Shown here piece after piece: positions 32,301-38,471 of a DNA stretch of 64,000 nucleotides (its first letter is position 1; every line of letters starts with the position of its first letter). Under the pieces are notes generated by a model. It was given only the letters and a program-made list of their open reading frames with translations. It made no database searches and was not told the DNA's origin. This stretch comes from Bromus sterilis. Lineage: Eukaryota > Streptophyta > Magnoliopsida > Poales > Poaceae. The stretch covers positions 197,499,782 to 197,563,781 of the forward strand of contig OX465600.1 of assembly GCA_950022295.1 (NCBI GenBank), given 5' to 3'. Position numbers and translations under genes: made by a program.

Positions 32301-34947
32301 AGAATGTCTTGAAGAATAGTTTTTCTTCGGTGAAGAGGATTTCCTTTTCTGAAAGCGGTTGAATCTTCTCATTATCAGTGCAAGATCTTTCCCAATGTCT
32401 CGGGGTCATCAGATGCACCAGCAGATTCAGAACTGGCTTCAGGAGAGGAGTGACGTGAAGCTCTGGCCTTGAGTGCATGAGATTTCTTTCGACTCCCATT
32501 GACATCACGTTTCTCATCTTCTTCCATCTCGAAAGTATTAAGCCTTTCAAGAATATCAGCGGCAACCATATCTTTGAAATCAGTTCTTTCCTTAATCATC
32601 AGCACAATGTGATCGAAGGAATCATCAAGAGAACGGAGCAAAGTTCTGACAATAATCCGATTAGTAATGTCATCTGCACCGAGGGAAATCAGTTCATTTG
32701 ACAGTGCAGTGAGTCTGCTGTATATGGAACAAACTTTTTCTCCCTCGTGCCTCTTGAACCGATAGAACTTGCTTCGAAGGGTGTCAATTCGAGCATCTTT
32801 CTGAGTAGAGACACCTTCACCAATCTTCTCGAGATAATCCCAAACACCTTTGGCCGAATGAATATTCTTGACCTCATGATATTTTTCAGGAATCAGATGA
32901 TTTGTGATGAATACCCAGACTTCAGCATCTAGCTCTATCTTCTTTGCCTCTTCAGGAGTGATGGCATCAGTGTCCTTGACAGTTACACCATTCTTGACAA
33001 CTTCCCAAGCGGCAGAGTTGATAGCCATGATATTCCTCTTCATTTTGTCCTTCCAATAGGGATAGTCCTTCCCATTGAAAATAGGGATTGGTTCCCCCGA
33101 GCGAACAGCTGCAAACGACATTCTTGACAACACTCCAGGTTGTTAGACCAAAATACGCAGAGCGTAGGGAGTGCCTAGCTCTGATACCAATTGAAAGCTC
33201 AAGAATGATCAGAGGGGGAGGGGGTGAATGATCACTTCTAAAAATTCTAAGGAACTTAGAAGGAAATCATGCAAACAACATAGGACTAAAGATATCTCGA
33301 AGGAAATACAGTATCGAAAGTAATGTAAGGGTCGAAAGGATTGGGAGCGAAGGAAAACATCGAAGGCAAACAGGCTACGAGTAAATACTTGAAGTAAATG
33401 CTAGAAGGAAAACGAGCCTCACACAACGATGTTTGGTAAACCAGTTCACACTCTGCAAAGTGCTACGTCTGGTTGGAGGGACTGGTGATTGAACACCTGG
33501 AGAAAAACTCTCTCCGTCCTATTCTCCACTGCAACAAACTCCTCGAGCTTGTCCAGTTTTCACTCGTGGTAGATGATTCAGGACATCTCCGAAACCTTTA
33601 CAAACTTCCTTCAGCAGTGACAATTACTCTTCGACTGCTTGACAGGCGACGCCTAACCGTCTAGGAGACTTGCAGTTCTCCAAGATAAAAGGATCGGCTA
33701 ATCTCGACCTAAGTCATAGTGAATTGCTCAACTCAGCTCAGACTTGGGATTTGGTTTTCTCTCGATGAATCTCTCTTGGGATGCTCACAGACTTCTGTCT
33801 TAGAATCTTCAGTGGAGCAGCCGACCCAAAATGGCGGGTAGGTGCGGGGTATTTATAGTTGGCGATCCCGATGGGTAAAATGACTGAAGTGACCCGATGC
33901 AACCGCTTGACGCGTGTCCACAACGGTCGGATTCCAATCACTGCGCAACTTTACTTGAGGAACAAGTAAGCTGACTCACCGAACGAGTTCTCCCTCGAAG
34001 GCACGAAGTGCGATGACTTTGCCTTCGAGCTATTCGCTCGACTCGGTAAGATTTCTCTCGGTAGGCTTTTGTGGGTTTTGGTTGAGCAGAGCAAATTCAC
34101 TTCGACAAAGATCTCAACTAGCAAACCCCTCTTAATAGTACGGTTTTTCCTACGACTCAAGAGATAAAGAGAAACTAGCAAAAAATACTAAGTCTTCGAC
34201 CAGCTTCAGCTTTCTCCTTGTTGCGCTTTTGCTCGAGAGGAACATCTCCTTCCACGACATTTTTAGGGGTCGTCTTCCTTCAAAGGTTTCGGTAGATAGC
34301 TGCAGCTCTGCTGCAGTGAGTTGTCCTTCAACCTTCTACTTGAAAACTCCATTCTTTCGGAACCTAAGTATCTGTTTATACTCGAAAACAATATTAGTTC
34401 CACTTCTGCTTTGTCCAACAATGTCCAAAACCTTCGGGGGGCAAAACTTGCTCTTACAGTTTCCTTCTGCGTTCTATTCCAATACTCCATCTCTTTTTTT
34501 GCGAGGAAATCTTTCTCTTTTATGCTCTAATCTTTCTTTTCACATCGTTTTTTATTCACATCGACATACAGGTCCGATGGATCTGATTGTCTGGAATATC
34601 TCCTGTACATCGTCCATGAATTATGCCAAGCGTTGGACAGGAGTACATCGAATGTCACGGTTTCCATGAAGGTGGCTGAAAAGAACATGGATGACACCAT
34701 TGCCTCCAGGGAGCAGCTGGTGAAGCAAGCGGATGATTCTCTTGCAACACTTCAGACCTTGCATGAGGATTTGAAGAAGACGGTGGACGTCAACATCGAC
34801 CTTGCGCATAAAAATGCGAGACTGGAGATGGAGCTCAACCGAGCGCTCAGGAAAACATTGGTCCTTCGCGTGAAAGACCTGATGGAGAAGAATGCAGGGA
34901 TGCAGAGGATCATCCAGAGGGATAAGGCAAAAGGAGCCATGGAATAA
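20321..34947 (+). CDS. Small coiled-coil protein gene, intron 1 holds a Copia element
   Basis: Predicted exon 1 is 20321-20346 (MASSTPPA plus two bases of Lys, donor AA|GTGTGT). Predicted exon 2 is 34572-34947, after acceptor ACATACAG. They join in frame to about 133 residues. Exon 2 encodes SDGSDCLEYLLYIVHELCQA and then a Lys/Glu/Leu-rich helix with heptad character (REQLVKQADDSLATLQTLHE, NARLEMELNRALRK), ending DKAKGAME. An AATAAA-like signal lies near 34968. The whole 14.1-kb Copia element and one GTTTC duplication lie within the intron. The protein resembles uncharacterised grass families that carry a zinc finger plus a C-terminal coiled coil; no zinc finger is present here. Whether the gene belongs to the host or was carried by the CACTA-like DNA is unclear. 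Confidence 0.45.
20369..21635 (-). repeat. 3' LTR of the Copia element
   Basis: Reads TGTAAGAGC...GAGCTTTCA on the minus strand. CTATAAAT lies at 21028-21035. It differs from the other LTR at about 15 positions by eye, all substitutions, with equal length. Confidence 0.9.
21636..21650 (-). other. Copia polypurine tract
   Basis: Minus-strand AAAAAGGGGGATAT lies immediately before the 3' LTR. It is the expected primer for plus-strand DNA synthesis. Confidence 0.8.
22124..25228 (-). CDS. Copia extra ORF (envelope position), main part
   Basis: A 1034-residue open frame downstream of RNase H. In order: a Lys/Ala-rich basic start; a Pro-rich stretch with repeated SPPRK/TPPP-like units (about residues 270-340); an acidic Ser-rich segment (SSSDNSSSSSSSSSNEEM); then a folded region with FWTQEQAIYYTRVLYNKARV, ALDCGYNPELIKQFYATLYV and MIQGQVFHMTVDQFLAIINL. 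The last block resembles the 'putative plant transposon protein' domain. The C-terminus is charged and Arg/Ser/Pro-rich. I see no signal peptide and no convincing membrane segment, so an envelope role is not supported by the sequence. Ser/Pro-rich ORFs in this position are known from Sireviruses. The upstream part of the same reading lies in another frame (25156-26217). Confidence 0.75.
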   Translation of the reverse strand: MVSEKYRRQISEGTIPTNPKEKVVAPSAAKKNAEAPSASKDKAVASKPIAAVKATKEAEKKAKEARQKAQAAPVPRASPGPAPIAPVDSGPRADEESSNEGESNANAPWDAAHISHILWKMATTPSRVTAEDDVPAEIQEHVARYMIRWEDYITQDKKDKEQVRFYTRQLQEETEDVESRKFFKSKIASAEASRSAQKENLTAVFDKVKQAVSAVCKEHNNALFQRQSRKRNSAAPTSVRGTPEIEKTAKKSKTTEVDAATARQESEPNPTKQPSPPRKKTPSPPQQTTPPPCQATPPPRQQTPPLPPRQPSPPKALTPPPNPPSPPHGIPSTTPANETQAHAETEQVAHVEQETQVQKDYSSAQTLPEGEDADVDIMTVSSRRDHVACNSPGDVSSSDNSSSSSSSSSNEEMVDAFAQLDEDLEAMENEEAAQNAQTDEGDAVVAQPEENAPAVIPTQDIVNIPSSIPRPAEPVFQMPDNAAEVFPVDELLHSAHPREMLPLFRSDVPRGGPIFKRREHKPFFFGTNPYEKPRSAYSLRFWTQEQAIYYTRVLYNKARVFQHQYLDMPSVYSTTCFENVAETIDSLHAHKMFALDCGYNPELIKQFYATLYVTGDPENSKTWKFDYMIQGQVFHMTVDQFLAIINLPRFEGLPHKLHDLPAATPAEFSTLMDPDVVGDHYPTEPKPRHLVFEAKAWFYILSKTLMPMLDVHDDFPIPNDVQLALMKLVHGCPFNFEDYFLRTLVSCADDHNSHKPYAPWLMAICNYSRDVPFPVSIYPKIFTPPVREVLQVVARPNDPFAEHTGIRAHLTERNIRSKFIKPVHHLEVSLRSQQMLQHHIDQDFIQKQAMMDEINHLRNIAMNNNQMLRECLRRDWKGLRKFNSLGQLQRCGFEEYPPHLNRNWTNDDRVDRPDPNIPRLPKNRDVLSVDDYYHITMDTLSSDSEKEEAPPQRQPRVYSPHPRSPRTPPESQLDSSGDQHSFRTKITPPGARPIRRAPTLAESSRRRRSQPREYGFLSTLFSRLFVRCDKNGEM
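25156..26217 (-). CDS. Copia extra ORF, N-terminal part in another frame
   Basis: Likely starts at MSGNEGNIRAPKRVGGRTRI (about 26157). It runs through charged sequence with RWYEYKSLMPRWERLFAMKN, basic clusters (KGGKKSAKRQKKVV), an acidic segment and a Lys/Glu-rich helix (KERLAKQKEQEAKDL). It overlaps the start of the 1034-residue frame by about 70 bases. Content suggests one original gene of about 1370 residues broken by a small indel near 25230-25260. Transcription would run from the element's own LTR. Basic clusters suggest a nuclear or nucleic-acid-binding protein, which is inference only. Confidence 0.65.
   Translation of the reverse strand: MLVLVHNFPIFPRTFLFRRRMSGNEGNIRAPKRVGGRTRITNNSEGLSEDLIIEKNLRTPSGSEDERTRENRLQEIRRLQALRWYEYKSLMPRWERLFAMKNPWSDVKSLRPKWTKDNRPPPPADAHPSSLKTPTDFQELVDAREARAQKRKEAKARKEAAAAEGTIEVGPSAKSKGGKKSAKRQKKVVIVSPPDASSEGEANSDDQDLGTEADVEDIPQKKNPSSKGIRIQEPAPQAPRGNIDLTNLVTDPPISSAPPVPVRQPKPSVTTKGKQAQVSEDEETLVQRKERLAKQKEQEAKDLINSKLLNFHSQPEHKRLWLLNNLVFSIWSVKNIVARFLKAPYLQTRRKRL
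26218..27253 (-). other. Copia spacer between pol and the extra ORF
   Basis: About 1 kb with no convincing ORF. In Sireviruses the extra ORF needs its own expression route. Splice-site candidates may lie here, but none can be singled out by eye. Confidence 0.5.
27254..30190 (-). CDS. Copia pol: integrase, reverse transcriptase, RNase H
   Basis: A single open frame of 978 residues. The integrase zinc region HRRLGHAGMKNLQT...CSACEAGK is followed by the DDE core: Asp in LHMDLFGPQ, Asp in IRSDNGTEF, Glu in QQNGVVERKN. Next comes reverse transcriptase with FRNKQDEDGIVVRNKARLVA, GYTQIEGIDFGETYAPVARL and the catalytic YVDDIIFG. RNase H follows with GYSDSNWAGD, STAEAEYI and the tail VRTEDQLADIFTKPL. 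All catalytic motifs look intact. The frame is continuous with the protease ORF upstream, apart from a TAG at 30197-30199. Confidence 0.95.
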   Translation of the reverse strand: MFEGYRKGDLYVVDFSSGPAVSTCLMAKATSGWLWHRRLGHAGMKNLQTLISKKNIVGIDNVKFDKDRLCSACEAGKIAKKHHSAKTVMTTTRPLELLHMDLFGPQNYASLGGNKYGLVIVDDFYRYTWVFFLDDKSKVVEIFKTFAKRAQTEYELSLKHIRSDNGTEFKNTHIEEFLDEYGFTHEFSAAYTPQQNGVVERKNRTLIEMARTMLAEYKTPIRFWAEAINTACHIINKVYLHKFLKKTSHELITGKKPNVSYLRVSGATCYIRDMNHSSKFAPKAHEGFLLGYGSNSHTYRVYNSHLGKVVETVNVRFDESNGSQKEQLPLNLDEPPLDEVIRYMAIGDIRPVDGNAQQENRDDDGPMFPHIARGAGDQHPEETDEQVEGERINKENAHPEGQEYPEGQADPENHPGPHDEEIFPRVRRRVDVDSILKEICLPGRPTTRSRTRLANFCGNFSFVSMLEPSKFDEAMKDSDWMTAMLEKLNQFKRNKVWSLVDRPDPTKHNIIGTKWIFRNKQDEDGIVVRNKARLVAQGYTQIEGIDFGETYAPVARLESIRVMLAFANYNGILLYQMDVKSAFLNGEIEEVYVMQPPGFEDPKNPDKVYRLHKALYGLKQAPRAWYETLKDFLLKKGFKPGTTDPTLFTRAYKNDLFVCQIYVDDIIFGCTNPDISEEFARMMSKKYEMSMMGELKFFLGLQIRQQKNGTFISQEKYLRDCLKKFDLVSCKTIKTPMPTNVHLDADEKGKPFDQKKYRSMIGSLLYLCASRPDIMLSVCMCARFQANPKESHHIAVKRILRYLAHTPTLGLWYPKGAQFDLVGYSDSNWAGDRVARKSTSGTCHFLGRSLVCWASKKQNCVSISTAEAEYIVAGSCCTQILWLKQTLKDYGILVKKIPLLCDNESAIKISHNPVQHSRTKHIDIRHHFLRDHIQREDIVISHVRTEDQLADIFTKPLDEKRFCTLRCELNILDSRNVL
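30197..30478 (-). CDS. Copia aspartic protease region
   Basis: MDSGCTNHMTGDKELF contains the catalytic Asp-Ser-Gly of Copia proteases (usually W-x-x-DSG-A/C-S/T-xHM). It is followed by beta-rich sequence (VLGLGKVAISKDKHIDKVLL, GYNLMSISKLCDMG). It would cleave the gag-pol polyprotein. The frame ends in a TAG at 30197-30199 and then continues in the same frame into integrase, so this stop is probably a point mutation. Confidence 0.85.
   Translation of the reverse strand: MDSGCTNHMTGDKELFAEAKLSESSQKYITFGDENKGKVLGLGKVAISKDKHIDKVLLVQSLGYNLMSISKLCDMGMLVLFSASRCVVFSQDD
30520..31620 (-). CDS. Copia gag-pol linker segment
   Basis: A 366-residue open frame. It begins with a coiled-coil-like helix (HTALKEKYDELSSRHDLLSV, then YEKLTYEFLQGKMALEKLRE). 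It then has a CLTCLERSKIDSISERSKGK segment typical of Sirevirus gag-pol between the zinc knuckle and protease, and a basic, Tyr/Arg-rich end. It is in a different frame from both neighbours, so indels lie near 31640 and 30500. The product would be part of the gag-pol polyprotein. Confidence 0.65.
   Translation of the reverse strand: MLIDEIEKGQTLTNEHTALKEKYDELSSRHDLLSVDYEKLTYEFLQGKMALEKLREANEELESVNLTLMAQQGSEDKNESIPPCLTCLERSKIDSISERSKGKQPIVIDDANPSNEETITEELLRLKILFETGMFKSVQGHQYLCDILRKALLHRNPRNEGVGFERKINPDGTYWEPEQYPKTVWVLAKEKPIDIANLSGFSCQIDKAIVDESLDSEYKLVKDQEGKVSAEFVGTPPKNGFYKRQIWVRKSLVEKLPPNHSMQGKSSVPPNHYYSLEDRNEPLVSVSNVLQKDYYHIDRNVYRHRDNRTKIAITHRYSNPSSRNYIYGVLDGPDRQCNPVRYNIAAPSSSTMPSKSPARLWVVKKN
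31656..32372 (-). CDS. Copia gag C-terminus with CCHC zinc knuckle
   Basis: A Ser/Lys/Arg-rich frame containing CYKCKKPDHFIADCP, a C-x2-C-x4-H-x4-C nucleic-acid-binding knuckle, within a very Ser-rich basic environment. It continues the gag frame at 32375-33133 but in another reading frame, so a small indel lies near 32375. It would package the element RNA. Confidence 0.8.
   Translation of the reverse strand: MRRFNRFQKRKSSSPKKNYSSRHSSNSSQHRSSSRNSSAKDNCCYKCKKPDHFIADCPLWEIEHKSKHSHSSSSSKSYRSSKNHDSKKYDSRSRKDKKDGSDDDKKKKYHKHRESSSSKSHSSRRQNSQRAKAYLGKEMNSEDEASGSEAGSKSRSGSGSGSESDGVAGIAFASNKNSSSFFSNQSSEDESPAYCFMAKAKVSPSKKSYDTSDGSAYESNSRISYAKLAKIASTNKMS
32375..33133 (-). CDS. Copia gag, N-terminal capsid-like region
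   Basis: Opens shortly after the primer site (the better start is MSFAAVRSGEPIPIFNGKDY, 5 codons in). It has the Copia gag pattern YPYWKDKMKRNIMAIN, then GVWDYLEKIGEG and LRSKFYRFKRHEGEKV, then VRTLLRSLDDSFDHIVLMI. It forms the particle shell by analogy with other Copia gags. The 5' leader before it is short. Confidence 0.85.
   Translation of the reverse strand: MLSRMSFAAVRSGEPIPIFNGKDYPYWKDKMKRNIMAINSAAWEVVKNGVTVKDTDAITPEEAKKIELDAEVWVFITNHLIPEKYHEVKNIHSAKGVWDYLEKIGEGVSTQKDARIDTLRSKFYRFKRHEGEKVCSIYSRLTALSNELISLGADDITNRIIVRTLLRSLDDSFDHIVLMIKERTDFKDMVAADILERLNTFEMEEDEKRDVNGSRKKSHALKARASRHSSPEASSESAGASDDPETLGKILH
33170..33191 (-). other. Copia primer-binding site, initiator tRNA-Met type
   Basis: Minus-strand TGGTATCAGAGCTAGGCAC lies directly inside the 5' LTR. 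TGGTATCAGAGC is the complement of the plant initiator tRNA-Met 3' end. Confidence 0.9.
33192..34458 (-). repeat. 5' LTR of the Copia element
   Basis: The promoter copy for the element. CTATAAAT on the minus strand at 33851-33858 is the likely TATA box. It ends next to the primer site. Confidence 0.9.
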
Positions 34948-35763
34948 CTTTGTGTCTGTTTTATTTAACCAAATAAAAGACTATGTTTATGTAGATCAAG
35001 ACTTGCGTTTCTTCTTATGTTGCTCTTAACTAAGAACTTCTCTGGTCGATCTCTATCCCACTAATGAGTAATTCCAATCATGTTATGCGTGTGTATTACT
35101 GCAATTTTTAGATTCCTTCTTATTGATCAGAAAGATCAATCTCATCACATTTGTCTTTCCGGTTCGCCCGCAAACTTAGAGAATCCTTATAGAGGGTTCT
35201 TCTAAAGGAGATGTTACTCAGGCTCAAGCTGAATGCCTTAGCAAGAGACATGTTTTTTGTTGAATCAAAGATCAAATACTCTAGGGTAGGCAACTATAAG
35301 AGGTTTTTATCACACCACAGGCCCTCTCAAAACATGTGGTATTGCAGCCTTTTCCTACAGGTTTCCTACAGTTGTCATATAAGAGGTTTTCAAAAGCCAA
35401 CAAACTTCTCCAAAAGTGCGAATCACTAGCTTTGATGAAGATTTCCATTGTTGTAACATTAATTTCAGTATTGATCATATACCCTGATCAGTGATCAACA
35501 TATGCATGATCCCTGAAAAGATTGAATAGATATTTCAAAAACAAATATATATATATAGCAACTATTTGATGATAACATAGATTAACGATCATAGCATATC
35601 AGGGTAACGATCACAGTGAATAAGTTTTAATACATATATGGGGCATCAGTCTTCATCACCAACAACAACAAAAAGACATAACGTATATATAGTCGGGGGA
35701 GGGAGAGGCAACGCGCAGGTGAATCCAAGTAGAGCGCATCCCGGTCGGTACTTCTTCGACGTC
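34948..35763. other. Coiled-coil gene 3' flank, no gene seen
   Basis: A possible poly(A) signal lies at about 34968-34975. The remainder is AT-rich with a short ATATATATATATA run near 35549. No ORF here has recognisable content. Confidence 0.4.
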
Positions 35764-37073
35764 TTAAGGAAGAGGAGCAGGCCGCTGGATGAAGAAGGGA
35801 ACATGGCCCCTCACGTAGTTCTCGAGGAAGACACCGAAGGCTTCATGACGTGCCTTCTTTGCCGGGTTCGCTCCTTTCCACTGGGATTTGGCAGCGCTCT
35901 TGGAATGCATGATCAGGCTGTCAAAGTCTCTCGCAGCCTTCCTCCCATGACCGGGCATCAGATGATCCCATACGGCCCGTCATCGCGGTAGCTGATCTCC
36001 CCATTCAGCAGCTTGTGGAGGATGTGGAGGCTCTTGTTGTCCCTTCTTTCCTTGTCAGAATCGACATATTCGGAACCTACCTCTGAAATATTAAACACAT
36101 AAGAACAATCATGTTTAGAAGATAATTATCAACAACCTACAAAATAAAGGGCTGGGAAGAAACCATGATAGATATCATAATTAAGGGCGGATTGACAGTT
36201 GGTCATGGCGGATGGAGTACATATCTTCACAGACACCCAAATTTTTAGTACAATTTTTTTTCATCTATATATTGCAGCATGAGTTACACAATTGTCTGCA
36301 CCTTACACACATCTCATCAGCACCACGTAATTAGCATTCTGCTTGCACGTTATCTTCAGAGGCAGTACTGTGTATACTCATGGACTCATGGCTATAACAT
36401 GTTGAGGCTTTGACTAGGGTTTGAGGCAGCAAAACATATCACTGTGGGTGCTCTAATGAAGGGGGGCTAGGGTTTCATCTACATGAACAATTTAGATGTT
36501 GCAATGCCAAAAGAAATGAAATGAAATCCTGGATCCGCCACTGATCGTAATGAGAGTATGAAACCAGAGACAGAGTAAACCGTCCCCTATGCCCATTAAA
36601 ACAAGAACTATCCAGAACTAATCCCTACACCTTGGTAGCACGAGATTACAAGACCAATCAAATGACATGCATGGAAAGTAACTTTGATTTTCGAACCAAC
36701 TGGCCATATGGTACAAGAAGAAAACCCCAATGTAAAGAAAGAAGCGTGTACAATCGAGATATACCTCACGATCCTCATCACTGACCTCCTCGCCAAACAC
36801 AACAGCCTGCCGTTTGTTGTCTCTGAAGTCATCGATGGCGGCATCGTCGTACATTGCATCTATCTCGGCGAGGATGTCTGAGTGGATGGCGCCCAACTTC
36901 TCCTCCAATTTCTCGAAGCCGATGGCTGGCGGAGTGGGTATAAAAACTGGCATAGCGTCATGCGTCGTCCCCGAAGGTGCGATGGCGGTCGGAGAAGGCA
37001 CGGAGATCGGCGCAGCGTCAGTGGTTCCCGTCATGGAGGAGGAGTGAGCCACATGTGGGCCATCAGGATTCAT
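35764..37073 (-). pseudogene. zf-XS-like zinc-finger gene, degraded
   Basis: Minus strand. Exon 1 (37073-36765) starts MNPDGPHVAHSSSMTG. It contains FEKLEEKLGAIHSDILAEID and ends SDEDRE before donor GTATAT. Exon 2 starts at 36080 after TTTCAGAG and reads VGSEYVDSDKERRDNKSLHI, then NGEISYRDDGPYGII followed by TGA (35960-35958). In a shifted frame the sequence continues CPGHGRKAARDFDSL, HSKSAAKSQWKG and KKARHEAFGVFLENYVR, to a stop at 35764. That Cys..His..H..A..FL pattern resembles the zf-XS domain of SGS3/FDM-type RNA-silencing proteins. The TGA sits where Trp-Cys-Pro is expected and one base seems missing just after. If real, truncation removes the zinc finger. The family call is tentative. 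Confidence 0.45.
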
Positions 37074-37090
37074 CTTGGGACTTTGGGAGC

Positions 37091-37166
37091 TAGGGAGGGG
37101 AGCCGTGGGAGGAAGGGGAGGGGAAGCTAGATAGGGAGGGAGGGGAGGGGGGGGGGGGTGGGGGTC
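37091..37166 (+). other. G-rich tract with G-quadruplex potential
   Basis: Runs of three or more G recur (GGGAGGGG, GGAAGGGGAGGGG, then a 12-G run and TGGGGGTC). The tract lies just upstream of the start of the minus-strand zf-XS-like gene, so it would be C-rich in that gene's 5' leader. Confidence 0.6.
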
Positions 37167-38106
37167 GAATGAAAATATTGAACTGCGCCATGTGGGCAAC
37201 CCACTGAATAGAGATCACTGACATGTGGGCCATGTTGCTTCCGGACCCACAAGGCAGCCACCCAAGTCGGAGTCTCTTCCCTGCCCCACGGGTAGACGTT
37301 ATGGAAAGCGTGGTAAATTGGAATGGAAAGAAAATGTGGAAGCAAAGTGGCGAGAAAGTCGGAGTCTCATCACTTCCCACCGCAGCATTAAAGCAATGCG
37401 TGCTCTTGACTGTCCGGATGCCTGACCGTCTCGGTGAACGCGAAGCCAACCCACGCCCTCTCTGTAAAGCATTACGTGTCTGGTGGAGAAGTTATTCACT
37501 GATGGAGTTGTCACACCACTGTATAGTCAAGAAGTACAGAAAAACCCTACTGTACACACGACGCCACACACACACGATTTGGGTGGGGTGGACGACACCG
37601 GATATATGTATGAGCCATGCATACAATGCAGGACTGAAGGTCCGGTGACTTTGGGTGCATGTCATGTGGGTCCAACAGGTGGCCGGCCCACATGTCACAC
37701 ACCCAAAGGCAGGTGGCGTCACGTCACTAGCACTTGGTTTATTGATCATTGGATATGGGTGTTGGTTGCATGTCGTGTGTGCAGTGTCGTCTGCATAGAA
37801 ATTTTGTAGAAAAAAATGTTAATTTATACCGATGGACGTGTTACATCGTCACAGTATTGCGTGTGGGATGGCATCTTCTCATCACTACCTCAATGGGCAC
37901 TGCGAGATGTCTAGTCCTAGCTAGCTTGTAAAAATATATTACTAGTTGCTTCTGCTACTACTATACTCCACCGGCTAGCACACACAACATCATGACTGCC
38001 CGTTTGCTTTGATCAGCCCTAGAAATAATTGAGTACCCCATTTCATTGCCAGATTCTTGCCCTATACATACGTATACCTCTCTCGCGTGGAACCGAATCC
38101 TCTGGC
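37167..38106. other. Low-copy intergenic DNA with repeated GACATGTGGGCC motifs
   Basis: Contains several copies of the ACATGTGGGCC core (for example near 37053, 37208 and 37694) and an imperfect hairpin at about 37645-37715. No supported gene. Confidence 0.4.
37645..37715. repeat. Imperfect hairpin with CATGTGGG core
   Basis: Left arm GTGACTTTGGGTGCATGTCA followed by TGTGGGTCC. Right arm GGCCCACATGTCACACACCC followed by AAAGGCA. It is related in sequence and layout to the hairpin at 38107-38192. Confidence 0.6.
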
Positions 38107-38192
38107 TTACTGCACCTGACTTTGGGGTCACTGACATGTGGGCCAGTTTTCTCACCGGCCCACATGTCAGTCACCCAAAGTCAGGTGCAGTA
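38107..38192. repeat. Near-perfect hairpin, 37-nt arms, 12-nt loop
   Basis: The left arm runs from TACTGCACCTGACTTTGGGG to CATGTGGGCC (38107-38143). The right arm GGCCCACATGTCAG...GGTGCAGTA (38156-38192) is its reverse complement with about one or two mismatches. It lies about 80 bp before the small ORF at 38269. Confidence 0.85.
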
Positions 38193-38409
38193 CTGCAGGC
38201 GAGTCTCATCTCTCTCGCGCACCCAAATCCTGCTTCTCCTTCCCTCTCCTCGCTGCCTCCTCCTCACAATGGCCGACAGTGATTCCTACTCGTCGTCACT
38301 AGTTCGGCTGGCCACTTGGGTACTCCATGAGATGAGAGCGGCTAAAAAGCTAGTGTGGGATGATGCCATTTATGGCGATATACATCAGCATGATAAGACT
38401 AAGATAGCA
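38188..38409 (+). repeat. Tandem gene-fragment duplication, copy 1
   Basis: Shares about 97% of bases by eye with 38472-38694. The unit covers a C/T-rich leader and a short ORF. Confidence 0.85.
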
Positions 38410-38418
38410 TCATTGTAA
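38269..38418 (+). CDS. Small ORF (49 aa), possible first exon of an unknown gene
   Basis: Starts MADSDSYSSSLVRLATWVLH and continues EMRAAKKLVWDDAIYGDIHQ to a TAA at 38416-38418. It follows a C/T-rich leader typical of grass 5' UTRs. I do not recognise it. Coding-like composition and conservation of the N-terminus in the tandem copy suggest that it derives from a gene, perhaps as a first exon. In the second copy (ATG at 38553) the Trp codon is TAG (38640-38642) and an extra G follows, so that copy is broken. Confidence 0.35.
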   Translation: MADSDSYSSSLVRLATWVLHEMRAAKKLVWDDAIYGDIHQHDKTKIASL

Positions 38419-38471
38419 ATGCCCTTAAAATCTTACAAACTACTACAACCCTGAAAAAGAAACACCTACTA

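Larger units (their letters stand above)
20369..34458 (-). mobile_element. Sirevirus-type Copia retrotransposon, complete, 14.1 kb
   Basis: Two 1267-bp LTRs (33192-34458 as the 5' LTR, 20369-21635 as the 3' LTR) bound the element. GTTTC is duplicated at 20364-20368 and 34459-34463. In minus-strand order come the tRNA-iMet primer site, gag with zinc knuckle, protease, integrase, reverse transcriptase and RNase H, then a long extra ORF in the envelope position, then a polypurine tract. Integrase before RT marks Copia. The extra 3' ORF and the size fit the Sirevirus lineage (Maximus is a candidate family, from memory). Gag-pol has at least three frame breaks and one stop, and the extra ORF one frame break, so the copy looks defective despite near-identical LTRs. 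Confidence 0.9.

Noticed and set aside
33170..33191. tRNA-Met-like dodecamer
   Set aside because: It is the retrotransposon primer site. No tRNA gene structure surrounds it.
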